A stretch of 24,326 bases of DNA from CAZEZY01 sp964516635 (GTDB taxonomy: Bacteria > Pseudomonadota > Gammaproteobacteria > Burkholderiales > Burkholderiaceae_C), in the NCBI GenBank assembly GCA_964516635.1, contig CAZEZY010000024.1, positions 1 through 24,326 on the forward strand, given 5' to 3'. Of this stretch, positions 1-7,808 are shown piece by piece. Position 1 is the stretch's first letter. Every line of letters begins with the position of its first letter. A program made the translations under genes and the position numbers. The notes below the pieces were generated by a model that saw only the letters and a program-made list of their open reading frames with translations, did no database searches and was not told the DNA's origin.

Positions 1-709
1 ACAGGTACGTCAGTCCCTGCTGGCGCTGCAGGTCCTTCATGATGTTGAGCACCTGGGCCTGGACACTCACGTCGAGTGCGGAGGTCGGTTCATCGCAGAC
101 CAGAAAATCGGGCTGTGTGGCCAAAGCGCGGGCAATCGAAATGCGCTGGCGTTGCCCGCCTGAAAACTGGTGCGGGTACTTGATCATGTCCAGCGGACTG
201 AGCCCGACCGATTGCAGCAGCTGTCCCACCTTTTCTTTGATGGCGTGGGCGTCTTGCAGCAAACCGTGTTCCCGCAATGGCTCGGCCACGATCTCGGCCA
301 CTCGCCAGCGCGGATTGAGGCTGGCATAGGGGTCCTGGAAGATCATCTGGATCCGGCGCCGCAGTTGCCGGCCCTCGGCGGTGGCGTAAGCGGCATGGGC
401 GTCGAGACCGTCAAAAGCGAAACGACCCCGAGTCGGCTGATACAGACCGACCAGAAGGCGTGCCACCGTGCTTTTGCCACAGCCGGATTCGCCCACCAGT
501 GCCAAGGTCTGGCCACGCTGGATGTCAAAGCTCACGCCATCGACGGCATGCAGCAGTTGCCGCGGTTTGCGTTCCAGTGCCCGATTCAGCCAGTTCGCCG
601 ACACGTCAAATGTCATGGCCAGATCGCGGGCCTGAACCAGCGGATCTTTCGTCAGGGCGTTTGACGGGGCGGTGTCAGCGCAAGCCGAGGATGCCGTTGC
701 AAGGCTCAT
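1..709 (-). CDS. dppF: Peptide ABC transporter ATPase, DppF/OppF-like (partial)
   Basis: This is an ATP-binding subunit of a dipeptide/oligopeptide importer, acting on the cytoplasmic face of the inner membrane. The gene enters the window at its start codon and runs off the left edge, so about 236 N-terminal residues are visible. Seen directly: Walker A GESGCGKST at about residues 73-81, the Q-loop region MIFQDPYASLNP near 122-133, the ABC signature SGGQRQR at 183-189, Walker B FLVCDEP at 202-208 and the D-loop SALD just after. The H-loop is beyond the edge. The ATG at 709 overlaps the stop of the upstream ATPase gene as ATGA, which implies translational coupling. The family assignment is secure. 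The DppF rather than OppF or GsiA name comes from the operon order and the substrate is not determined. Confidence 0.9.
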   Translation of the reverse strand, partial: MSLATASSACADTAPSNALTKDPLVQARDLAMTFDVSANWLNRALERKPRQLLHAVDGVSFDIQRGQTLALVGESGCGKSTVARLLVGLYQPTRGRFAFDGLDAHAAYATAEGRQLRRRIQMIFQDPYASLNPRWRVAEIVAEPLREHGLLQDAHAIKEKVGQLLQSVGLSPLDMIKYPHQFSGGQRQRISIARALATQPDFLVCDEPTSALDVSVQAQVLNIMKDLQRQQGLTYL

Positions 710-1692
710 GGGTGGACCTCCGGTGGGAAAGCCGGGTCTTCATTCAACCAGCAGGCGGCCCGTGTGGCCTTGGCTGGCATGAGCTCTGGTCGTTCCCGGG
801 TACAGCGCAAGAAGGCGTGTTCGCAGCGGGGATTGAAAGCGCAACCCGAGGGAATGGCATTCAGTCGGGGCATGGCGCCATCAATCTGGTGCAGGTGATC
901 CCGGTCGCTGTTCATGTCTGGGATGCAACTCATCAGACCGCGGGTATAGGGATGCGAAGGCTGGTGAATGACCTCGTGAACGGGGCCCATCTCAGCCACG
1001 CGTCCTGCGTACATCACCGCCACGCGGTCGCAGGTTTCAGCGATCACCCCCATGTCATGGGTGATCAGCATGACGGCAGCGCCGCGTTCCCTGCAAATGG
1101 TCTTGAGCAGGCCGATGATCTGGGCCTGGATGGACACGTCCAGAGCGGTGGTGGGCTCGTCGGCCACAATCAGCCTGGGTTCTGCCGCCAGGGCGAGTGC
1201 AATCACCACGCGCTGACGCATCCCGCCGCTGAACTGATGAGGGTAGTGGTCGATGCGCTCTTCCGCGGCCGGGATGCCGGTATCCTTGAGCAGCTGGATG
1301 GCCCGCCGGCGTGCCTCGGCAGGGCCGAGCGGAAGATGGGTCGTGATGGTTTCGATGAGTTGCCGGCCGATGGAATACAGGGGATTCAGTGAAGTGAGCG
1401 GATCCTGAAAGATGGCACCAATCTGGCGGCCACGGATCTGGCGCATGGCTTCCGGGCGGAGGTTGTCGATGCGGCGGCCCTCCAGCCGGATTTCGCCGCT
1501 GGCAATGTGCCCAGGGGGTTCGAGCAAGCCGATGATGGATGCCCCCGTCAGTGACTTGCCTGCACCCGATTCGCCCACCACGCCGAGGATTTCACCCGGG
1601 GCAATGTCGAAAGACACGTTGTCGAGCGCCCGCAAGGTGCCACGACGGCCCGGGAACTCAACCACCAGATTCTTGACTTCCAGAAGGCTCAT
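706..1692 (-). CDS. dppD: Peptide ABC transporter ATPase, DppD/OppD-like
   Basis: This is the first ATPase subunit of the importer, 328 aa from the chosen start. Walker A GESGAGKS lies at about residues 40-47, the Q-loop AIFQDPLTSLNP near 93-104, the signature FSGGMRQR at 154-161, Walker B LIVADEP at 174-180 and the H-loop LITHDMG near 209-215. The C-terminal tail carries the Cys-containing segment (PSGCAFNPRCEHAFLRC) typical of OppD/DppD-type ATPases, so it is full length. The frame stays open for 17 more codons upstream. I chose the ATG at 1692 because a GAGG ribosome-binding site sits 7 nt upstream and the next gene ends at 1703. Its TGA overlaps the ATG of the following ATPase gene. The two ATPases are expected to form a heterodimer. 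Confidence 0.93.
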   Translation of the reverse strand: MSLLEVKNLVVEFPGRRGTLRALDNVSFDIAPGEILGVVGESGAGKSLTGASIIGLLEPPGHIASGEIRLEGRRIDNLRPEAMRQIRGRQIGAIFQDPLTSLNPLYSIGRQLIETITTHLPLGPAEARRRAIQLLKDTGIPAAEERIDHYPHQFSGGMRQRVVIALALAAEPRLIVADEPTTALDVSIQAQIIGLLKTICRERGAAVMLITHDMGVIAETCDRVAVMYAGRVAEMGPVHEVIHQPSHPYTRGLMSCIPDMNSDRDHLHQIDGAMPRLNAIPSGCAFNPRCEHAFLRCTRERPELMPAKATRAACWLNEDPAFPPEVHP

Positions 1693-1702
1693 GGCGGGTA
1701 CC

Positions 1703-2614
1703 TCAGCGCAGTCGTGGGTTGAGCGCGTCGCGCAGCCAGTCACCCAGCAGGTTGACGCTCAGGGCGATGAGCACCAGCACCATGCCCGGGAAAACCGTGA
1801 TCCACCATTCACCAGAGAACAGATAGTCATTACCAATGCGGATCAGTGTGCCCAGCGATGGCGAGGTGGGTGGGGCACCGACCCCCAGAAAGGACAACGT
1901 GGCTTCGGTGATGATGGCCGTGGCGACCTGAATGGTGGCCAGCACCAGAACCGGGCCGAGCACATTGGGCAGGACATGCTTGCGCATGATGCGCAGTGGG
2001 GCAACGCCAATCACCCGCGCAGCCTGAACATACTCCTTCTGTCGCTCGACCAGGGTCGACCCTCTGACCGTTCGGGCATATTGCACCCACCCGGTGAGTG
2101 CGATGGAGAAAATCAGGACCCCGAAGGCCAGGGATTCGTGGGCATTCGGAAACATCGCCCTTCCGACGCCGGCAATCAGCAAAGCCACCAGAATGGCGGG
2201 GAACGAGAGCATGACATCGCACAGGCGCATCAGCACGGCATCCACCCAGCCCCCCAGAAACCCTGCCAGCAAACCGAGCGTCACGCCGACGAGTACCGAT
2301 AGAAGAACCGAAGCCAGCCCCACCGCCAGCGAAATGCGAGCCCCGTACATGAGGGCTGACAGGATGTCTCGACCCTGATCGTCGGTGCCCAGCAGGAATT
2401 CGATTCGACCGTCCGCATGCCATGCAGGTGGCAGCCGGGCATTGCCAAGTTCCAGAGTGGCGAGGTCGAAAGGGTTGTGCGGCGCCACCCAGGGTGCGAA
2501 TGCCGCACAGAAAACGCAAACGAAGGCAATGAACGCTGCGCCGATGGCGGTCGGCGAGGAGCGGAAACTGTGGCTGATATCGCTGTCTAGCCAGCGTGAC
2601 CAGAGATTTTTCAT
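1703..2614 (-). CDS. dppC: Peptide ABC transporter permease, DppC-like
   Basis: This is an inner-membrane permease subunit of 303 aa, a normal length for DppC/OppC. A cytoplasmic N-terminal segment is followed by a first membrane span at about residues 20-45. A periplasmic loop then carries the family motif GTDDQGRDILS, and several further spans follow. The coupling-helix (EAA) region is RQKEYVQAARVIGVAPLRIM, and a GAPP(T)SPSLG segment follows it, both typical of DppC. It pairs with the DppB-like permease 21 nt upstream in the operon, and its stop codon lies inside the ribosome-binding region of the DppD-like gene. The transported solute (di/oligopeptide, glutathione or another small molecule) cannot be told from the permease alone. 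Confidence 0.92.
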   Translation of the reverse strand: MKNLWSRWLDSDISHSFRSSPTAIGAAFIAFVCVFCAAFAPWVAPHNPFDLATLELGNARLPPAWHADGRIEFLLGTDDQGRDILSALMYGARISLAVGLASVLLSVLVGVTLGLLAGFLGGWVDAVLMRLCDVMLSFPAILVALLIAGVGRAMFPNAHESLAFGVLIFSIALTGWVQYARTVRGSTLVERQKEYVQAARVIGVAPLRIMRKHVLPNVLGPVLVLATIQVATAIITEATLSFLGVGAPPTSPSLGTLIRIGNDYLFSGEWWITVFPGMVLVLIALSVNLLGDWLRDALNPRLR

Positions 2615-2635
2615 GAGTGGGACCGGTCGGACCGT

Positions 2636-3616
2636 TCAATGTCCTCCCGCACGGTCCACGCGCAGGCGTGGATCGACGGCGAAGTAGAGCAGATCGACAA
2701 TCAGATTGATGACCACAAAAATCAGGGCAATCAGACACAGATAGGCGGCCATCACCGGAATGTCAGCAAAGGTGACGGCCTGAATGAACAGCAGGCCCAT
2801 GCCCGGCCACTGGAACACCGTTTCCGTGATGATGGCAAATGCAATCAGGCCACCCAGTTGAAGGCCGGTGATGGTCATGACGGGCACCAGTGTGTTCTTG
2901 AGTGCATGGCCAAAGTGGACCGTCCGGTCGGTCAGACCACGGGCACGCGCGAATTTGATGTAGTCGGTGCGCAGAACTTCGAGCATTTCGGAACGAACCA
3001 GCCGCATGATCAGCGTCAGCTGAAAGATGGCCAGCGTGACCGCCGGTAGCGTGATGTGGTGCCAGCCTTTGGCGGTGAGCAAGCCGGTGGTCCAGCCGCC
3101 CAGATGCGTCACCTCGCCACGCCCGAAGCTGGGAAACCAGCCCAGTTGTACCGCGAACACGAGAATCAGCAAGATGCCAATGAGGAAGGTGGGCAGCGAC
3201 ACACCCAGCAGTGACAGCGTCATGAACAGCTGGCTCATGAATGTGCCACGGCGCAGTGCCGCATACACCCCCATCGGAATACCGATGACCAATGCCATGA
3301 ATGCCGCGACCAGGGCGAGTTCCAGGGTGGCCGGAAACCGCTCGGCAATGAGCTGCGAAACGGGTGTTCCCTGACGCAAACTCATGCCGAACTGGCCTTG
3401 CGAGGCATTGAGCAGGAACTGACCAAACTGGACGATCACCGGCTGGTCCAGCCCCAGGGCTTGGCGCATTTCCGCCAGTTCCTCGGCGGTGGCGTCCTGC
3501 CCGAGCATTTGCACCACTGGATCGCCCACATACTGGAACAGCATGAAGGCGATCAGGGCCACGGTGACCATGACCAGAACCGCCTGAAACAGGCGGCGGA
3601 TGATGAACGCGAGCAT
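2636..3616 (-). CDS. dppB: Peptide ABC transporter permease, DppB-like
   Basis: This is the second inner-membrane permease subunit, 326 aa. The N-terminus MLAFIIRRLFQAVLVM and first span are standard for DppB/OppB. They are followed by the periplasmic region containing GDPV and EELAEMRQALGLDQP, then QGQFGMSLRQGTPV before the second span. The EAA coupling segment is DYIKFARARGLTDRTVHFGH, and the TETVFQWPGMG motif precedes the last spans, as is usual. It starts 6 nt after the binding-protein gene. The only purine-rich stretch before the ATG abuts it (AGGATG), so translation is probably coupled to the upstream gene. The C-terminus DPRLRVDR is also typical. Confidence 0.93.
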   Translation of the reverse strand: MLAFIIRRLFQAVLVMVTVALIAFMLFQYVGDPVVQMLGQDATAEELAEMRQALGLDQPVIVQFGQFLLNASQGQFGMSLRQGTPVSQLIAERFPATLELALVAAFMALVIGIPMGVYAALRRGTFMSQLFMTLSLLGVSLPTFLIGILLILVFAVQLGWFPSFGRGEVTHLGGWTTGLLTAKGWHHITLPAVTLAIFQLTLIMRLVRSEMLEVLRTDYIKFARARGLTDRTVHFGHALKNTLVPVMTITGLQLGGLIAFAIITETVFQWPGMGLLFIQAVTFADIPVMAAYLCLIALIFVVINLIVDLLYFAVDPRLRVDRAGGH

Positions 3617-3622
3617 CCTGCG

Positions 3623-5194
3623 TCAGTTCACCTTGATCAGACGCCAGTCCAGCCGGTTGTCGGCCCGGTGCACCACACTCACATTTTTCTTGAGTGCCCA
3701 CGGGATGATCTGGTTGTGCAGCGGGATGTGGGCCACATCGTCGTTTTGCAGTTGCAGCGCTTCGCTCAGGAGACGGGGCCGAATGAAGGGGTCGGTTTCG
3801 GTCTTGGCGCGGTCGATCACGGCGTCCATCCTGGGATTGCTGTAGCGTCCCACGTTGTAGTTGCCATCACCTCCCTGACCCACGGTGCGAACCAGCGACT
3901 GCAGGCTGTACAGGGCATCGAAGGTGGGGACGCCCCAGCCCAGCATGTAGATGCTGGCTTCGTAGCGCTGGATCATGGGGAAGTAGGTGGCCAGTGGCAG
4001 GGTGCGAAGCTTGGCCCGCACGCCCACCCTGGCCCACATGGCGGTGATGGCCTGGCAGATTTGTTCGTCGTTGATGTACCGGTTGTTGGGGCAGGCAAAA
4101 TCGACCTCGAAGCCGTCTTTGTACCCGGCATCGGCCAGCAGTTTCTGGGCGGCGGCCACGTCAAAGGGGAAGCGCTTGTGTACCGATTCGTTCCAGCCTG
4201 CCACCTGGGGTGAGACCAGGGCGCCAGTCACCTGGCTCTGGCCACGCATGGTCACGCGGTGGATGGTCTCGATGTCGATGGCCTGGTAGAGCGCCTTGCG
4301 AACTCGCACGTCTTTGAGGGGGTTCTTGCCTTTGACGCTGCTGCCCACCAGTTCTTCCCGGTGTTGGTCCATGCCAAGGAAGATGGTGCGGTTTTCGACA
4401 CCGTCGATCACCGAGAGGTTGGGGTTGTTGCGCACGCGAGGCAGGTCCTGGGGGCTGGGGTCGAGCACGAAATCCACTTCGCCTGACAGCAACGCGGCCA
4501 TGCGGGTGGCGGTGGCCTTGATCGGGGAATACACGATTTCGGTCACATTCCCTTCCATCTTGCCCCACCAGTTGGGGTTGCGGACCAGCACCATGCGCTG
4601 GTCAGGCTGCCATTCCTTGAGCATGAAGGGGCCAGTGCCCATGGCATTGCGATGGGCAAAGTTTTCTTCCTGCGTGCGGATGTCCTTGGGGACCTGTGAG
4701 TTGTTCTTTTCGGCCCAGGCCTTGCTCATCATGCGCAGCTCGGTGAGCTGGTTGATCAGCACCGGATTGGGGCCGCCCGTGATGATGTCGATGGTGTGTT
4801 CGTTGACCTTGTTGACTTTGGTGATGCCTTGGGCATAGATGCCAAAGTTGGACGTCCTCGCCATGGCTCGCTCGAGGGAGAAGACGGCATCGTCGGCCGT
4901 GAAGGCGCTGCCATCGTGGAACTTGACGCCCTTGCGCAGGTTGACGCGCAACTGCGTGGGGGAAATCTGGGTCCAGGACTCGGCCAGCATGGGTTCAGGC
5001 TTGAAGGTCTTGCTGTTGTAGTACACCAGTGACTCATAGACCGAAGCGTGAATGCCGTTGGCCAGCGCGTTGTTCTGTGAATGGATGTCCCAGGTGGGGA
5101 TGTCACTGGCGCTGGTCCACTTGAACGTTTTCGCCTGCACGGCAGTGCCACCCAGGGCCAGGATGGCGGAGAGAGCGATCAGCTGAAGTTTCAT
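3623..5194 (-). CDS. dppA: Periplasmic solute-binding protein, DppA/SBP_bac_5 family
   Basis: This is a family 5 extracellular solute-binding protein of 523 aa that would deliver peptide-like solutes to the DppBC-type permease. A Sec signal peptide is visible at residues 1-21 (MKLQLIALSAILALGGTAVQA), with mature protein likely from KTFKW. Family landmarks follow in order: YESLVYYN, EPMLAESW, LRKGVKFHDG with FTADDAVFSLERAM, GTGPFMLKEWQ, ATRMAALLSGEVDFV, VRKALYQAIDI, and the C-terminal LLSEALQLQNDDVAHIPLH. It is the first gene of the importer operon (dppA-B-C-D-F order), about 110 nt downstream of pfkA on the same strand. A weak AGGTG ribosome-binding site lies about 9 nt before the ATG. Related proteins bind dipeptides, glutathione, nickel complexes or opines. 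The ligand here is unknown, so the symbol is by family only. Confidence 0.9.
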   Translation of the reverse strand: MKLQLIALSAILALGGTAVQAKTFKWTSASDIPTWDIHSQNNALANGIHASVYESLVYYNSKTFKPEPMLAESWTQISPTQLRVNLRKGVKFHDGSAFTADDAVFSLERAMARTSNFGIYAQGITKVNKVNEHTIDIITGGPNPVLINQLTELRMMSKAWAEKNNSQVPKDIRTQEENFAHRNAMGTGPFMLKEWQPDQRMVLVRNPNWWGKMEGNVTEIVYSPIKATATRMAALLSGEVDFVLDPSPQDLPRVRNNPNLSVIDGVENRTIFLGMDQHREELVGSSVKGKNPLKDVRVRKALYQAIDIETIHRVTMRGQSQVTGALVSPQVAGWNESVHKRFPFDVAAAQKLLADAGYKDGFEVDFACPNNRYINDEQICQAITAMWARVGVRAKLRTLPLATYFPMIQRYEASIYMLGWGVPTFDALYSLQSLVRTVGQGGDGNYNVGRYSNPRMDAVIDRAKTETDPFIRPRLLSEALQLQNDDVAHIPLHNQIIPWALKKNVSVVHRADNRLDWRLIKVN

Positions 5195-5307
5195 TGATTG
5201 ACACCTAAAAGTGTTACAAAAGTTTCACTATGCATCAGGCATCCGCTCGTTGATCACGGTGTTTTCCCTTGTGTATCGCCTGAGCGACAAGCGGGGCGCT
5301 TCACGGG
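5195..5307 (-). other. pfkA-dppA intergenic leader with two small hairpins
   Basis: This 113-nt gap separates pfkA from the dpp operon and should hold any dpp promoter. No convincing -35/-10 pair stands out. Two perfect small hairpins lie back to back just after the pfkA stop: 5289-5301 (AAGCG, 3-nt loop, CGCTT) and 5276-5287 (TCGC, CTGA loop, GCGA). Neither is followed by a T-run on either strand, so I do not call them an intrinsic terminator. They could stabilise an mRNA 3' end or mark a processing point between the pfkA and dpp transcripts. Confidence 0.3.
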
Positions 5308-6360
5308 TCAGTCTCCCAGCGAAACCCCGATCTGACGGGCCGTCAGCAGCAACGGATGGTCGAGCGGCACCTGGCGGTGCCGGTGCGCCACGTCGGCGAG
5401 GGCGATGCTGCCCAGTTGCCCACGCTGCAGGGTGACCATGCGGTTGAACCGACCCTGCATCACGAGCTGGGCGGCCTGGTTGCCATACTGGGTGGCCAGC
5501 ACCCGGTCAAAAGGGGTTGGCGAGCCGCCGCGCTGCACATGGCCCAGCACGGTGGATCGCACCTCGCTGCGCATCAGCGGCTGCAGTTGCTCCCGCAACG
5601 CATGGGCCACACCGCCGAGGCGGATGGGATCGGGGCTGTCGGCAATGCGGCGCTCCACGGTGAGGGCGCTGCCCAGCGGCTTGGCGCCTTCGCCGATGCA
5701 GATCACCGTGTATCGCTCGCGCTGCTCGCGTGCCTGGCACACCCTCGCGACGGTTTCGATGTCGTGGTCGATCTCGGGAAGCAGGATCGCATCCGCCGCA
5801 CCCGCGATGCCCGCTTCGAGCGCAATCCAGCCTGCATAGCGGCCCATGGTTTCAACGATCATGACCCGGCTGTGGCTCTGGCCGGTGGTCTGGATGCGTT
5901 CCAGGGCCTCGGTCACGGTGGCCACAGCGGTGTCGAACCCGAAGCTGCGTTCACAACCCACAATGTCGTTGTCGATGGTTTTGGGCACGCCCACAATGGG
6001 CAATCCCTGCTGAGCGAGCCCATGGGCAATCGCCATGCTGCCGTCGCCGCCGATGACCACCAGCGCATCCAGCCCCAGTTGGTGAACGTGGGCCAGCGTT
6101 TGTGCCGTCGCCTCGGCAGAGGCCATCGGGTTGGCCTTGTTGGTGGTGCCCAGGATGGTGCCGCCCTGCATGAGGATACCGCTCACCGACGCCCAGTCCA
6201 GTTTGCGGGTGCGGGCGACAGGGCCCATGAGGCCGGCAAAACCGTCTTCAATCCCGATCACCTGTGCGCCGCACTGGCGCAGCAGCGACTTGGTGACGGC
6301 GCGGATCACCGCGTTGAGACCGGGGCAGTCACCCCCGCCCGTCAGGACGCCGATGCGCAT
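5308..6360 (-). CDS. pfkA: 6-phosphofructokinase (PfkA family)
   Basis: This is a cytoplasmic glycolytic enzyme that phosphorylates fructose 6-phosphate to fructose 1,6-bisphosphate, 350 aa. Seen directly: the N-terminal GVLTGGGDCPGLNAVIR, GGTILGTTNKANP near residues 67-78, GGDGS at 104-108, the catalytic loop PKTIDND at 126-132 (proton-abstracting Asp at about 130), the substrate-binding ETMGRYAG region, LLPEID, and HVQRGGSPTPFDR. The frame is open 32 codons further upstream. I chose the ATG at 6360 because AGGAG lies 5 nt before it and the family N-terminus begins there. Gly107 equals the Gly104 position of E. coli PfkA (ATP type), while Lys127 equals position 124, which is Lys in PPi-type enzymes. 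ATP use is the likelier prediction, but the phosphoryl donor is not certain. It lies 25 nt downstream of mltA on the same strand. Confidence 0.94.
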   Translation of the reverse strand: MRIGVLTGGGDCPGLNAVIRAVTKSLLRQCGAQVIGIEDGFAGLMGPVARTRKLDWASVSGILMQGGTILGTTNKANPMASAEATAQTLAHVHQLGLDALVVIGGDGSMAIAHGLAQQGLPIVGVPKTIDNDIVGCERSFGFDTAVATVTEALERIQTTGQSHSRVMIVETMGRYAGWIALEAGIAGAADAILLPEIDHDIETVARVCQAREQRERYTVICIGEGAKPLGSALTVERRIADSPDPIRLGGVAHALREQLQPLMRSEVRSTVLGHVQRGGSPTPFDRVLATQYGNQAAQLVMQGRFNRMVTLQRGQLGSIALADVAHRHRQVPLDHPLLLTARQIGVSLGD

Positions 6361-6385
6361 GGGCTCTCCTGGTTGCAGCGGGGTT

Positions 6386-7651
6386 TCAGGGTCGAGGCCA
6401 CAGTGCCCACATCTGCAGGGGTTGCTTGATGCCGGCGGCGAGCGTGTACGCGTCATCCCCCCAGCCGGTGAAAAAGTCGGCTCTCACGGCACCCACGATG
6501 GCACCGCCCGTGTCCTGTGCCATCACCAGGCGGCGCACATGGGCGAACGGGCCAGGTGAATGCACCCAGACGGGGGTGCCATAGGGAATGCTGTCGCGGT
6601 CCACGGCGATCGAGCGGCCGGGAGTGAGCGCCACGCCCTGGGCGCCCCGGGGGCCGAACTGGGCATCCAGACCTTCCAGCGGTTCTTCCCGGAAGAAGAC
6701 GGTCCGGGGATTGCTCCAGAGCATTTCATCGATGCGATCGGGGTTGGCGGCCGCCCAGGCCCGAATGGCTTCCCAGGTCCCGTCGCGGATCAGGCCGCGG
6801 TCCAGCAGCCAGCGGCCCACACTGCGATAGGGATGGCTGTTGTGGCCGGCAAAGGCCAGCCGCACGGTGCGTTGCCGGCCATCGGGTTCGGTGAGGAGGA
6901 GCCGTCCCGAGCCTTGAATCTGGAGCAGCAGCGCGTCCAGCGGGTCGGCCAGCCACGCGATTTCACGTCCCTGCAACTGGGCCTGCGCGGTGGAGTCGGT
7001 GACCATCTGCTCGCGGGTGAACCACGGCTGGCCGGGCCGCAAGGTGGCCGGCAGGGCGTGCAACGGGGTCTGATGGGTGGCATCGCGGCTGCGGCGGGCC
7101 TGTAGCACCGGTTCGTAATAGCCGGTCAGCAGACCCTGGGTCTGGCCACCGGGCTGTTGCACCCGGTAGGGTTGCAGGCGCTGCATGATCCAGGCATGTT
7201 GCGCTTCCACGGTCGCGATGCTGTGCTGCCTCACCTCGGCGCACAGGGGACCCAGAACGGGTGCGGGGCGTTCGCAACTGCGCAGCCAGGCATTCCAGGT
7301 TTCGTTCAGGGCATCGCGCCCCCAGCCCGGCAGATCGCTCCAGCGGACCGGCTGCCAGAGGCTCTTGTTTCGTTGAATGGGCGGTGGCAGGGGCTGGCTG
7401 TCGGCCCATTGCCAGACGGCGTGCTGGGGCGTGACGATGGGGTCGGGCCACTGCTCATCGAGAGAAACGGTCGGAGGAAGCGGCGCCGGTGCCGGCATGG
7501 GGGGAATCGCGGGCGGTGCCGGTGGGGTCACCACGGCGGGCGGTGGGGTTTCTGGCTGGGGCGGGGTGGCGCAAGCGGTGAGCATGCCTACAATGAATGA
7601 CATTGCCACCTTGCGCCACGCCAGGCGCAACCACACCGTCAATCTGTCCAT
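6386..7651 (-). CDS. mltA: Membrane-bound lytic murein transglycosylase A (lipoprotein)
   Basis: MltA cleaves the beta-1,4 MurNAc-GlcNAc bond of peptidoglycan from the inner leaflet of the outer membrane. From the ATG at 7651 it is 421 aa. A lipoprotein signal ends in the lipobox LTAC with Cys27, followed by a Pro/Ala-rich linker to about residue 60. The MltA core includes LTGYYEPVLQ, IQGSGRLLL and YRSVGRWLLDRG. The C-terminal 3D domain shows AQDTGGAIVGAVRADFFTGWG from about residue 378, with the conserved Asp residues of the family. The start is uncertain. The ATG at 7603 has a better ribosome-binding site (AAGG, 5 nt) but leaves a signal with no positive charges, while 7651 keeps Arg/Lys before the hydrophobic stretch. 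The frame also runs up to 7951, but that part is antisense to other genes and is not protein-like. Confidence 0.92.
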   Translation of the reverse strand: MDRLTVWLRLAWRKVAMSFIVGMLTACATPPQPETPPPAVVTPPAPPAIPPMPAPAPLPPTVSLDEQWPDPIVTPQHAVWQWADSQPLPPPIQRNKSLWQPVRWSDLPGWGRDALNETWNAWLRSCERPAPVLGPLCAEVRQHSIATVEAQHAWIMQRLQPYRVQQPGGQTQGLLTGYYEPVLQARRSRDATHQTPLHALPATLRPGQPWFTREQMVTDSTAQAQLQGREIAWLADPLDALLLQIQGSGRLLLTEPDGRQRTVRLAFAGHNSHPYRSVGRWLLDRGLIRDGTWEAIRAWAAANPDRIDEMLWSNPRTVFFREEPLEGLDAQFGPRGAQGVALTPGRSIAVDRDSIPYGTPVWVHSPGPFAHVRRLVMAQDTGGAIVGAVRADFFTGWGDDAYTLAAGIKQPLQMWALWPRP

Positions 7652-7805
7652 GACCCTGTTGTTGCTCGAAGCGCTAGGCGCACTGCTCATACTCCTGTTC
7701 ATCATCTGGTGGACCATGTTCTCCGGGCGCAAGAAGGGCGAGTTGCCCGAAGAGGTCGAGCGGGAAAAAGCCGAGCGACGCCAGGAGCCGCCCAGGCAGG
7801 AATGA
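7650..7805 (+). CDS. Small single-span membrane protein, 51 aa
   Basis: I do not recognise a named family. The 51-aa product starts MTLLLLEALGALLILL, has one strongly hydrophobic span (about residues 2-23) containing FIIWW, and then a highly charged tail (SGRKKGELPEEVEREKAERR). It looks like an N-out/C-in or tail-exposed small membrane protein. Codon use is GC-rich at third positions and the frame fills the space exactly: its stop lies 3 nt before the response-regulator stop, and its ATG shares the CATG at 7649-7652 with the mltA ATG on the other strand. An in-frame upstream ATG at 7593 would add 19 residues, and a TACAAT -10-like hexamer lies at 7589-7594. The antisense frame here is junk, which supports this strand. 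The function is unknown. Confidence 0.6.
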   Translation: MTLLLLEALGALLILLFIIWWTMFSGRKKGELPEEVEREKAERRQEPPRQE

Positions 7806-7808
7806 TAG

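Noticed and set aside
460..1392. 310-residue plus-strand open frame over the two ATPase genes
   Set aside because: Both ATPase genes on the minus strand show all their motifs across this stretch. The plus-strand product is His/Gly/Pro-rich and has no family features.
5276..5288. 13-mer TCGCCTGAGCGAC shared with the minus strand near 20669-20681
   Set aside because: Both copies are intergenic and form hairpins, but several 13-nt matches are expected by chance in a 24-kb GC-rich window, and the flanks do not match.
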